From: Syntrophorhabdus sp. PtaB.Bin047
GTDB lineage: Bacteria; Desulfobacterota; Syntrophorhabdia; Syntrophorhabdales; Syntrophorhabdaceae
Assembly: GCA_002067235.1 (NCBI GenBank)
Contig: MVQP01000024.1
Coordinates: 1 to 33,388, forward strand
Length of the DNA stretch: 33,388 nucleotides
Direction of reading: 5' to 3'
Part shown: piece by piece, positions 15,884 to 22,866 of the stretch
Layout of the letters: every line of letters starts with the position of its first letter
Numbering within the stretch: position 1 is the stretch's first letter
Program-made: the position numbers and the translations under genes
Notes under the pieces: generated by a model
Told to the model about the DNA's origin: nothing
The model's input: only the letters and a program-made list of their open reading frames with translations
Database searches by the model: none

Positions 15884-15912
15884 TTGACAAAAACTCCATC
15901 GTGATCTTTAAT
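15884..15912 (+). promoter_or_regulatory. Promoter of the aminotransferase operon
   Basis: TTGACA (15884-15889) is followed after 17 bases by TTTAAT (15907-15912), five of six matches to the -10 consensus. Transcription should start near 15917-15920, which places the first base almost on the ATG of the leader peptide (15919). Confidence 0.75.
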
Positions 15913-15918
15913 GTTCAC

Positions 15919-15993
15919 ATGACGAAGCTGTTTGCCGCTTTCTTTTACTTCTTCTTCTTTAGGAGCTTGCACCCGGGCATAACTTTGCGCTAG
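15919..15993 (+). CDS. Phenylalanine-rich leader peptide (24 aa)
   Basis: A short frame from ATG 15919 to TAG 15991-15993 begins MTKLFAAFFYFFFFRS, with seven Phe and one Tyr among its first 14 residues. This is the kind of composition seen in the PheA leader of E. coli (PheL), where ribosome stalling on Phe codons controls attenuation. There is no Shine-Dalgarno, and the predicted transcription start falls at or within a few bases of the ATG, so it may be translated as a leaderless message. Its only likely role is to sense charged tRNA-Phe. The following RNA structure at 15966-16072 is the strongest argument that it is real. Confidence 0.75.
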   Translation: MTKLFAAFFYFFFFRSLHPGITLR

Positions 15994-16003
15994 ACAGCAA
16001 AGG

Positions 16004-16033
16004 GCCATGGGTGCAAGGACCCATGGCTTTTTT
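16004..16033 (+). terminator. Intrinsic terminator 1 of the aminotransferase leader
   Basis: A perfect 9-bp stem, GCCATGGGT with ACCCATGGC, and a 6-nt loop are followed by TTTTTT. It lies 11 bases after the leader stop codon and upstream of the first aminotransferase, so it acts as an attenuator and not as an end-of-operon signal. Confidence 0.9.
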
Positions 16034-16040
16034 CTTGGGA

Positions 16041-16072
16041 GCCATGGGCCGAAGGGACCCATGGCTTTTTTT
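16041..16072 (+). terminator. Intrinsic terminator 2 of the aminotransferase leader
   Basis: GCCATGGG (16041-16048) pairs with CCCATGGC (16058-16065) and is followed by seven T. It is nearly a duplicate of terminator 1, so the pair probably arose by a tandem duplication. It ends 16 bases before the aminotransferase start codon. Confidence 0.9.
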
Positions 16073-16088
16073 ATCAAAAGGAGAACCG

Positions 16089-17279
16089 ATGATCGTTTCG
16101 CGACAGATCCAAAAACTGATAGCCGACCAGGAAGGGTGGACGCGGAGGATGTTCGAAGAGGGCATCAAGATAAAGAAGCTCTACGGCGAGGAGAACGTCT
16201 ATGACTTCTCGCTGGGTAATCCCGACACGGAGCCTCCCCGGGAGTTGCAGAAGATGATCGCCGGGACACTCCTCGACCCCGTGAAGGGCATGCACCGGTA
16301 CATGACGAACAGCGGTTACGAGGAAGTGCGCGAGGAGGTCGCCGGGTACCTCGAAGAGACCTACGGCCTTCCCTTCACCGCCTCTCACGTCTTCATGACG
16401 AACGGAAGCGCCGGGGGCCTCAACATCCTTCTCAAGAGCATGCTCAACAGGGGCGACGAGGTCATCGTTCCGACACCCTTCTTCTGGGAGTTCAAGAACT
16501 ACGTCGTCAACCACGGGGGCAAGCTCAAGACCGTCAGGTCGAAGGACGATTTCCAGCTTGACATCGACAGGATGGCCGCGGCGATCACCCCGAGGACGAG
16601 GGCGGTCCTGCTCAACAGCCCGAACAACCCGACGGGGGCCGTCTATTCGCAGAAGAGCATCTCCGACCTCGTCGCGCTCCTCAACGGGAAGCGCTCCCAG
16701 GGCCAGGACATATACCTTATTGCCGATGACGCATACAGGAAACTTGTCTATGACGGCATAACCCTGCCCAACATCTTCAAGGCCTATGACCTGACGTTCT
16801 CCATAAACTCCCATTCGAAGGACCTTGCCCTGCCCGGGGAGAGGATCGGCTACATCGCCATCTCTCCGCGGATGCCCGACGCGGGTCTTCTCGTGTCCGG
16901 GCTCATGATCACGCAGAGGACCCTGGGCTTCGTCAACGCCCCGGCCCTGTTCCAGCGGGTCGTCGCGAAGTTCCAGCGCACCTCCGTGGATATCGGCGAA
17001 TATCAGCGGAAGAGGGACGTCCTCTACGACGCGTTGATGGAGGGCGGCTTTGAATGCGTGAAGCCGGAAGGGGCGTTCTACATGTTCCCCCGTTCTCCCA
17101 TCGCCGACGAACTCGTCTTCGTCAGGATGCTGCAGCAGGACGAGCGGATCATGGTCGTGCCCGGAAGGGGTTTCGGAAAGAAAGGTTATTTCAGGATCGC
17201 GTACTGTGTCCCCATGGAAACGATCGAGAAGAGTGCGCAGGGATTCATCAGGATAGGAAAACGTTTCATAAAGAGGTGA
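16089..17279 (+). CDS. Class I PLP-dependent aminotransferase (first of a tandem pair)
   Basis: This 396-residue cytoplasmic enzyme exchanges amino groups between an amino acid and a 2-oxo acid using pyridoxal phosphate. Hallmarks are NSPNNPTG (substrate and cofactor pocket), DDAYRKLVYDG, and the PLP lysine in SHSKDLALPGERIGY at about residue 244, plus the C-terminal carboxylate-binding Arg in FRIAYC. The start at 16089 is fixed by AAAGGAGA five bases upstream; a longer frame from 16011 would run through the terminator stems. It sits behind the Phe leader, so phenylalanine or a related aromatic amino acid is the best guess for substrate. No sequence motif by itself defines the specificity. 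Confidence 0.92.
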   Translation: MIVSRQIQKLIADQEGWTRRMFEEGIKIKKLYGEENVYDFSLGNPDTEPPRELQKMIAGTLLDPVKGMHRYMTNSGYEEVREEVAGYLEETYGLPFTASHVFMTNGSAGGLNILLKSMLNRGDEVIVPTPFFWEFKNYVVNHGGKLKTVRSKDDFQLDIDRMAAAITPRTRAVLLNSPNNPTGAVYSQKSISDLVALLNGKRSQGQDIYLIADDAYRKLVYDGITLPNIFKAYDLTFSINSHSKDLALPGERIGYIAISPRMPDAGLLVSGLMITQRTLGFVNAPALFQRVVAKFQRTSVDIGEYQRKRDVLYDALMEGGFECVKPEGAFYMFPRSPIADELVFVRMLQQDERIMVVPGRGFGKKGYFRIAYCVPMETIEKSAQGFIRIGKRFIKR

Positions 17280-17285
17280 GCAAAG

Positions 17286-18470
17286 ATGGGTATATCGAAA
17301 GCTATCAGCAAGTCGATGAGAGATTCTTCCTGGATACGGGCAATGTTCGAGGAAGGGGAGAAGATGAAGAAGATACACGGGCCCGAGAACATACTCGACT
17401 TCACCCTCGGCAACCCCGTGATGGAGCCCCCCGCACGGTTGAAAGAGGAGCTCGTGCGCCTCGTCACCTCCGGCGACCCGGGCATGCACCGCTACATGAC
17501 GAACAGCGGCTACGAGGATGTGCGCGCCGAGATCGCCGAGTTCCACAGTCAAAGGACGGGCCTGCCCTTCACCAGGGACCACATCGTCATGACCGTGGGA
17601 TCCGCGGGCGGGATGAACGTTGCGCTAAAGTCCCTCCTCGATCCCGGCAACGAGGTCATCGTGCTCACCCCCTTCTTCGTGGAGTTCAAGTTCTACATCG
17701 AGAACCATGGCGGAGTCATGAAACTCGTGCCGACCACGGAGGACTTTCACCTCGACGTCGCAAAGATCGACGCGGCCATAACGAGAAAGACCAAGGCCAT
17801 CATCATCAACTCCCCGAACAACCCCACCGGGGTCGTTTACAGCGAGAAGGAGCTTCAGGACCTCGCAGCCGTCCTTCACAGGCGTAGGGAAAAGGGACAG
17901 CGTATCTTCCTTCTTTCCGACGAAGCCTACCGGAAGATCCTCTACGACGGGGTGGTCCTTCCCGACGTCTTCAACATCTACGAGGACACCATATCCGTGA
18001 CCTCCCACTCAAAGGACCTCGCGCTCCCCGGAGAACGCATCGGCTACATAACCGCCTCTCCCCGCATCACGAACTTAAAGCCCCTCATGGACGCCATGAT
18101 CTTCTCCAACAGGATACTGGGCTTCATCAACGCCCCCGCCCTCATGCAGCGCCTCGTGAGCAGGTTCCAGAAGAACAGCGTCGATATCCTCGACTATCAG
18201 AAGAAACGTGACGCCCTGTACAACATCCTCGTCGAGGCGGGCCTTTCCGTCGTCAAGCCCATGGGCGCCTTCTACATCTTTCCAAGGTCTCCCATCCCCG
18301 ACGACATCGCCTTCGTGAGGGAACTGCAGAAGCACCACATCCTCGCCGTCCCCGGCGTCGGCTTCGGCACTCCCGGCCATTTCCGGCTCGCCTACTGCAT
18401 CCCCATGGACGTGATAGAGCGCTCGAGGAAACACTTCCTCGAACTGGGGCTCAGGAACGGGAAGAAGTAA
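17286..18470 (+). CDS. Class I PLP-dependent aminotransferase (second, paralogous)
   Basis: The 394-residue protein aligns end to end with the preceding gene and shares long identical stretches (MHRYMTNSGYE, SPNNPTG, SHSKDLALPGERIGYI), so the pair is a tandem duplication that has diverged. The PLP lysine is at about residue 243 and the carboxylate-binding Arg is in FRLAYC. It begins six bases after the upstream stop, with GAGGTGAG serving as ribosome site. Both genes would be governed by the same attenuator. Whether the two enzymes differ in substrate, or form a heterodimer, cannot be told. Its last 20 bases overlap the 3' end of bioD on the other strand (18451-18470). Confidence 0.92.
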   Translation: MGISKAISKSMRDSSWIRAMFEEGEKMKKIHGPENILDFTLGNPVMEPPARLKEELVRLVTSGDPGMHRYMTNSGYEDVRAEIAEFHSQRTGLPFTRDHIVMTVGSAGGMNVALKSLLDPGNEVIVLTPFFVEFKFYIENHGGVMKLVPTTEDFHLDVAKIDAAITRKTKAIIINSPNNPTGVVYSEKELQDLAAVLHRRREKGQRIFLLSDEAYRKILYDGVVLPDVFNIYEDTISVTSHSKDLALPGERIGYITASPRITNLKPLMDAMIFSNRILGFINAPALMQRLVSRFQKNSVDILDYQKKRDALYNILVEAGLSVVKPMGAFYIFPRSPIPDDIAFVRELQKHHILAVPGVGFGTPGHFRLAYCIPMDVIERSRKHFLELGLRNGKK

Positions 18471-19188
18471 GGTCTTTCCGGTCTTCCAATACGCTGCAGT
18501 CGATGTTTCTTGCCAGGAGGTCCGCGAGTCTTTCTCTGTCCACTCCCTTTTCGAAGAGGTCCGGCGTGTGGGGGAAGACGCCCAGCAGGGGGACGTCGAG
18601 GTATTTTTCCAGCATGGCGGGGTTCGTCTGCGATGCCATATCGCCCGCGCCCTCCGTGTCGTTGAGGATGACGCCGAGGACCTTCGCGCCGATGGACCTC
18701 AGGTGGCCGCATGTCAGGAGGGTATGGTTGATGGTCCCCAGGGTGAGTCTTGACACGACCATGACCGGGGCGTTTAAGGTGCGGATGAGGTCGGCATAGA
18801 AGAACCCGTCGGTGATGGGCACGAGAAGCCCGCCCGCCCCCTCGACGATAACAACGTCATGACGGGCCGTGAGGCGGTTGTACAGGGATGTGACGAGATC
18901 GATGTCGATGGAAGCGTTCTCCGCGGCGGCAGCCGGTTCAGGCGCCAGCGGCGCCTTGAAGAGGTAGGGGTTTATCTCGTTAACAGCGTCCTCGGAGCCC
19001 GACGCCCTCTTGAGGATCCACGTGTCGTCGAGGCCCCTTTCGCCCGTTGTTTCGATGCCGCTTTCGAAGGGCTTCATGACCCCCACGTCAAGGCCTTTCT
19101 TTATCGAGAGGTAGGCGGCGATGGACGAGGAGATGATGGTCTTCCCCACGCCGGTATCGGTGCCCGTTACGAAAACACTTTTCATCAT
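18451..19188 (-). CDS. bioD: Dethiobiotin synthetase
   Basis: BioD closes the ureido ring of dethiobiotin from 7,8-diaminopelargonate, CO2 and ATP in biotin synthesis. The 245-residue product has the P-loop GTDTGVGKT near residue 10, the MKPFESGIE segment (K37-like substrate contact) and VIVEGAGGLLVPI near residue 110, all standard. Two adjacent ATG codons (19188 and 19185) overlap the stop of the DUF350 gene, giving translational coupling. Other biotin genes are absent from the window. The 3' end overlaps the second aminotransferase gene tail to tail by 20 bp, an arrangement that leaves no room for a terminator between them. Confidence 0.93.
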   Translation of the reverse strand: MMKSVFVTGTDTGVGKTIISSSIAAYLSIKKGLDVGVMKPFESGIETTGERGLDDTWILKRASGSEDAVNEINPYLFKAPLAPEPAAAAENASIDIDLVTSLYNRLTARHDVVIVEGAGGLLVPITDGFFYADLIRTLNAPVMVVSRLTLGTINHTLLTCGHLRSIGAKVLGVILNDTEGAGDMASQTNPAMLEKYLDVPLLGVFPHTPDLFEKGVDRERLADLLARNIDCSVLEDRKDLTSSRS

Positions 19189-19394
19189 CTCACTATGGCG
19201 GAGAGAAGGATCGCAAGACCCGTGAATAGGGACGCGCATATGAGGGCCAGCGCGAAGTTGTTCTCCTCGGAGATCTTCTTTTCAAAATCGGTGGTGAAGG
19301 TGGCGCCGATCACTTTCACGGCAACGAGGGCGAGTATAATATACACCGCCGCATAGATGAGCATCTCCACTGCATTTGCGAGAACCTTCCACAT
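19185..19394 (-). CDS. DUF350-like small membrane protein (half-length)
   Basis: The 69-residue protein has two transmembrane helices, about residues 10-32 (MLIYAAVYIILALVAVKVIGA) and 48-68 (ALALICASLFTGLAILLSAIV), separated by a charged loop with 'EENNFALAL'. That loop-helix pattern matches a single repeat of the DUF350/UPF0719 family, whose members often contain two. The function is unknown. It lies 12 bases downstream of rex on the same strand and overlaps bioD, so the three may form one transcript. The ribosome site (GAGGCGA) is weak. Confidence 0.75.
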   Translation of the reverse strand: MWKVLANAVEMLIYAAVYIILALVAVKVIGATFTTDFEKKISEENNFALALICASLFTGLAILLSAIVR

Positions 19395-19406
19395 GGTCGC
19401 CTCTGG

Positions 19407-20048
19407 CTAGTTTGACAAATAATATACCAGATTGTCCAGCGCAGATGTGAAGAAAAGATTTCTCAGTTTCACATCTCCCGAGGTCCTGACGGGTGCCGGC
19501 GAGAAGTTGAGGATGCCCTTGATGTTCGCCTCGATGAGCAAATCGGCCACCCTCTGGGCCTCCTGGGGAGGCGTCGTTATGATGCCAATCTCTATGTTAC
19601 GGGCCTGCACGACCTCCTTGAGGCGATTGATGTGGAGGATCTCCACCGGTTTGCCCACTCGCTCGGAGATGCGCCCGATCACCTGTTCCGGGTAAAGGTC
19701 GAAGGCAGCGACGATCTTGTAGTTCTGCTTGAGGAAATCCTTGTAGACGAGGAGGGCACTTCCCATATTGCCGACACCGACGACGGCTATGCGCCATTCC
19801 CGGTTGATTCCCAGTATCTCCTTGATGTGGCGCTTCAGGTCCTTAACATTATACCCCATGCCGCGGATGCCAAACTCTCCGAAGTAGGCGAAGTCCTTCC
19901 GCACCTGTGCTGCGTTGACATTGCAGATACTGGCGATCACCGCACTCGAGGCGACCTTTTCGCTCTTGCCCTCGAGGTCGACCATGCACTTGAGATAGCT
20001 CGAAAGCCTCCGTATGGTCGCTTCGGGGATCTTTGTGAATTTTGCCAT
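19407..20048 (-). CDS. rex: Redox-sensing transcriptional repressor Rex
   Basis: Rex represses fermentative and respiratory genes and releases DNA when the NADH/NAD+ ratio rises. The 213-residue protein has the N-terminal winged helix (residues 1-80, with KIPEATIRRLSSYL and 'NVNAAQVRKDFAYFGEFGIRGMGY', a Rex signature) and a Rossmann fold with GVGNMG at 91-96. The C-terminal swapped helix (LFFTSALDNLVYYL) completes the family pattern. Length is typical. It fits a strict anaerobe that balances reducing equivalents. A weak half-site TTAACAA (20130-20136) lies upstream, but a full Rex operator is not evident. Confidence 0.95.
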   Translation of the reverse strand: MAKFTKIPEATIRRLSSYLKCMVDLEGKSEKVASSAVIASICNVNAAQVRKDFAYFGEFGIRGMGYNVKDLKRHIKEILGINREWRIAVVGVGNMGSALLVYKDFLKQNYKIVAAFDLYPEQVIGRISERVGKPVEILHINRLKEVVQARNIEIGIITTPPQEAQRVADLLIEANIKGILNFSPAPVRTSGDVKLRNLFFTSALDNLVYYLSN

Positions 20049-20191
20049 TGTGCCTTACCTTCTCTGTCTGAATTTTCCCTTTTGTTTCCTATATCTAACA
20101 GTTCCAAGGGTGTTTTGCAAGAGAAAAATTTAACAAGCACCCTTTCTTCGCACACACCCGCGTTATACCTGATTTTACAGGGGATAAGCTT

Positions 20192-20322
20192 CCAGGTTTC
20201 AGGTTCTAAGTGTCAGGTTGGAAGACCCCGGGCATCGCCATGCCACCCCCCCGTCACACGACTCGTGCTATACAATGTCTCCAAGGACTTGAAACGTAAA
20301 ACTTAAAACTTAAAACTTTTTT
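20192..20322. repeat. Intergenic word arrays between dapB and rex
   Basis: The 274-bp gap between the dapB and rex genes holds two short arrays. One is CCAGGTTTCAGGTTC...GTCAGGTTGG (20192-20221). The other is three head-to-tail copies of TAAAACT (20297-20317) followed by a T-run adjoining the dapB stop codon. I see no gene here. Confidence 0.65.
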
Positions 20323-21108
20323 TCACAGCCCAAGGACATCCTTCATGGAGTAGACCCCCGGGGGCTGGTTGATAAGCCATTTGGCCGCGATGAGCGCTCC
20401 CCTGGCGAAGTTGTCCCGCGACCACGCCTTGTGTGTCAGCTCAAGCCGCTCGCCGATACCGGCAAAATAGAGGGTATGCTCCCCGACGATATCCCCTCCG
20501 CGGATGCTCATGACCCCGATCTCGTCGCTCTTGCGCTCTCCCGTGATCCCCTCGCGCCCGAAGACCTCGATCCAGGCGCGGGTCTTCTGCCCCGCCTCGA
20601 CGGCGTCCTTGATCCTCAGGGCCGATCCACTGGGGGCGTCCTTCTTCCAGCGATGGTGGAGCTCAACGATCTCCGCGTCGTAGGCGTCCCCCAGGATGGA
20701 GGAAACCCTTTGAGCCAGGTCAAACAGGACGTTCATGCCGATGCTCATATTCGGGGAGACAACGACCCGGGCACCCTTCGCCTCTTTGATCGTCCTCATG
20801 TCGTTCTCTTTCAGGCCCGTCGTGCCGATGACGTGGGCCACGCCCTTTTCGGCCGTCAGCCTGAAATGGTTGACGGAGGCCCCGGCCTCGGTGAAATCGA
20901 CGACCACGTCCGCCCCCGTCAATGCCTGCTGCAGCTCGTCGCTGACAAAGGGGGCCCTTCCATCCATGAGGTCGTGAGCCCGTCCCGCCATGGGATGGCC
21001 CTTCACCTCGACGAGACCGGCTATCTCAAGACCCGGGTCCTCGAGGGCGAGCTTTACAATGGCCCGTCCCATCTTTCCGCATGCGCCCGTTACAACGATC
21101 CTTACCAT
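20323..21108 (-). CDS. dapB: 4-hydroxy-tetrahydrodipicolinate reductase
   Basis: DapB reduces the DapA product with NAD(P)H in the diaminopimelate/lysine pathway. The 261-residue product has the dinucleotide-binding loop GACGKMGR at residues 8-15, the catalytic ELHHRWKKDAPSGSA segment near residue 150, and the terminal LINQPPGVYSMKDVLGL typical of the family. The ATG at 21108 is preceded by GAGGTG at the right distance, whereas a longer frame from 21201 would run back through the dapA 3' end. It is the last gene of the eight-gene operon, 19 bases after dapA. The T-run and word array after its stop may contribute to termination. Confidence 0.96.
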   Translation of the reverse strand: MVRIVVTGACGKMGRAIVKLALEDPGLEIAGLVEVKGHPMAGRAHDLMDGRAPFVSDELQQALTGADVVVDFTEAGASVNHFRLTAEKGVAHVIGTTGLKENDMRTIKEAKGARVVVSPNMSIGMNVLFDLAQRVSSILGDAYDAEIVELHHRWKKDAPSGSALRIKDAVEAGQKTRAWIEVFGREGITGERKSDEIGVMSIRGGDIVGEHTLYFAGIGERLELTHKAWSRDNFARGALIAAKWLINQPPGVYSMKDVLGL

Positions 21109-21127
21109 ATCGCACACCTCGTTTGTC

Positions 21128-22033
21128 TCAGGCCCGGCCTTTCCTCCCGCCTTTAGCGATGAGGCCGTACTCGCCGAGAAGGCCGCCCAGAAAGGCGGCA
21201 TTCCTGTCGCTCATGGGGCAAAGGGGCAGGCGGTACTCGCGCGCGATCATTCCCATCCTGTATGCCGCTTCCTTGACGGGTATGGGGTTCGTCTCGATGA
21301 ACATCCCCTGGAAAAGGGGCATAAGCTTTGTGTGTATCCTGATGGCCTTCGCTATGTTCTTCTCCACCATAAAGGCCTTGTACAGTGACTTGAGCTCTTT
21401 TGGCATGATATTGGAGATGACGGATATGACACCTACGGCCCCGACGCTCATCATGGGGAGGAAGAGGTTGTCGTCACCGGAGAGGATGGCGAACCTCCCT
21501 TTTGTCAGGCGATAGATCTCCGAGACCTGGGTCAATGACCCCGCGGCCTCCTTGATGCCGACGATGTTGCGCACCTTCGCCAGCTCGGCTATCGTTTCCG
21601 GGGCCATGTTTATCCCCGTACGGCCCGGAATGTTGTAGAGTACGAGAGGAACCCGGGTCTTTTCCGCTATCGTCGTGAAGTGGGCCAGAAGCCCGGCCTG
21701 CGTGGGTTTGTTGTAGTAAGGCGTGGTGAGAAGGCACGCGTCCGCACCGAGCTTCTTTGCCGACACCGTGAGCTCTATGGCCTCGGCGGTGCTGTTCGAA
21801 CCCGTGCCCGCGATGACGGGCACCTTTCCCCCGGTATACTTTATGGCAAGTTCTATGACCTTCTCGTGTTCCTCGTAGGAAAGCGTGGGGGCTTCACCCG
21901 TCGTTCCGCAGGGCACGATGCCGTCCACACCCCCCGCTATCTGGAACTGGATGAGCTTCTTCAATGCCTTCTCGTCAAGAGCGCCGTCGCGAAAAGGCGT
22001 GACAAGCGCCGTGTAAATACCTTTTAGTTCCAT
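21128..22033 (-). CDS. dapA: 4-hydroxy-tetrahydrodipicolinate synthase
   Basis: DapA condenses pyruvate with aspartate semialdehyde, the committed lysine-pathway step. The 301-residue protein has the Thr44-Thr45 pair in CGTTGEAPTLS, LYNIPGRTG near residue 133 (Tyr) and the Schiff-base lysine in VGIKEAAGSL near 161. The ATG at 22033 has AAAGGAGA four bases upstream; a GTG at 22048 overlapping the dapF stop is an alternative start. No lysine riboswitch is visible before the operon, so feedback is more likely enzymatic. Confidence 0.96.
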   Translation of the reverse strand: MELKGIYTALVTPFRDGALDEKALKKLIQFQIAGGVDGIVPCGTTGEAPTLSYEEHEKVIELAIKYTGGKVPVIAGTGSNSTAEAIELTVSAKKLGADACLLTTPYYNKPTQAGLLAHFTTIAEKTRVPLVLYNIPGRTGINMAPETIAELAKVRNIVGIKEAAGSLTQVSEIYRLTKGRFAILSGDDNLFLPMMSVGAVGVISVISNIMPKELKSLYKAFMVEKNIAKAIRIHTKLMPLFQGMFIETNPIPVKEAAYRMGMIAREYRLPLCPMSDRNAAFLGGLLGEYGLIAKGGRKGRA

Positions 22034-22044
22034 GGCTTCTCCTT

Positions 22045-22866
22045 TCACAAAAGTGCTTCCTCGTGCAGTTGGCCGTTGTAGACGAACCTCGCTTCGCCTT
22101 CGAGATAGACCTCGCCGTCGATGTATATCTTCAGCACCTCGCCGCCTTTCGTGTGTATATTGACGGGGCTACGGACAAGCGCCTTCTCGGCGAGGATGAC
22201 GCCCGAGGCGACGGCCCCCGTTCCGCAGGCGAAAGTCTCTCCCTCCACTCCGCGCTCATAGGTCCTCAGCCGTGCATTCTCCTTGTCCAGGACCTCAACG
22301 AAATCGACGTTCGTGCCTTTTGCGCCAAAGGCCTTGTGGTACCGGATCACCCTGCCCAGATCGTCGACGGGCACGACGTTGACATCACCGACAAGGAGGA
22401 CCGCGTGGGGCACGCCCGTGTTGACGCTGCTGAGGAAAAGCTCCTTGTCCTCAAGAGCGACCGCGTAGTCGAGCTTCATGTCCGTGGGGCGCGTGAGCTG
22501 CAGTTTCACCTTCCGGCCGTGGACCTCGGCCTTGATGACGCCGGCGACGGTCTCAAAGGACATCTTCTCGCCCGCTATGCCGTTCATGAAGGCAAACCGG
22601 GCGGCGCAGCGCCCCCCGTTGCCGCACATCTCTGCCTCCGAACCATCGGCGTTGAAGAACCGCCAGCGAAAATCATGGTCCCTGGAATCCTCGATCAATA
22701 TCACGCCGTCGGCACCCACGGAATGGTGGAACCTGCATATGCTCGCAACAAAACCCGCGACATCGGGGAACCGTTCGTAGACCTTTCCGTCGCGGTTGTC
22801 GACGATCACGAAATCATTCCCGCTGGCACTCATCTTTGAAAACTCGAACTGCGTCACCGTTCTCAC
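22045..22866 (-). CDS. dapF: Diaminopimelate epimerase
   Basis: DapF converts LL- to meso-diaminopimelate with two cysteines acting as acid and base. The 273-residue product has the first Cys in EMCGNGGRC (C81) and the second in ETFACGTGAVA near residue 218, and the usual KMSASGNDFVIVD opening. The GTG at 22866 overlaps the lysA stop (GTGA); a second GTG at 22857 would give a start closer to the family norm and has better spacing to GGAGG. Its product feeds both lysine synthesis through the adjacent lysA and peptidoglycan. Confidence 0.95.
   Translation of the reverse strand: MRTVTQFEFSKMSASGNDFVIVDNRDGKVYERFPDVAGFVASICRFHHSVGADGVILIEDSRDHDFRWRFFNADGSEAEMCGNGGRCAARFAFMNGIAGEKMSFETVAGVIKAEVHGRKVKLQLTRPTDMKLDYAVALEDKELFLSSVNTGVPHAVLLVGDVNVVPVDDLGRVIRYHKAFGAKGTNVDFVEVLDKENARLRTYERGVEGETFACGTGAVASGVILAEKALVRSPVNIHTKGGEVLKIYIDGEVYLEGEARFVYNGQLHEEALL

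Larger units (their letters stand above)
15966..16072 (+). promoter_or_regulatory. Putative phenylalanine attenuator (competing RNA structures)
   Basis: Four pairings can be drawn. (a) CTTGCACCC (15966-15974), inside the leader frame six bases after the last Phe codon, is perfectly complementary to 16009-16017. (b) Terminator 1 pairs 16004-16012 with 16019-16027. (c) 16020-16028 can pair with 16040-16048. (d) Terminator 2 pairs 16041-16048 with 16058-16065. Pairing (a) excludes (b) and frees the segment for (c), which excludes (d). A ribosome stalled on the Phe codons would leave 15966-15974 exposed and so favour read-through; translation through it would favour termination. The logic is inference, but the base pairs are in the sequence. 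Confidence 0.75.

Noticed and set aside
16011..16088. A longer start for the first aminotransferase from GTG at 16011
   Set aside because: It would translate through both terminator stems, and the ATG at 16089 has an excellent ribosome site and matches the paralogue's N-terminus.
20115..20136. Possible Rex operator upstream of rex (TTAACAA half-site)
   Set aside because: Only one half matches the known TTGTTAA-N4-TTAACAA type; the other half has too many mismatches to claim a site.
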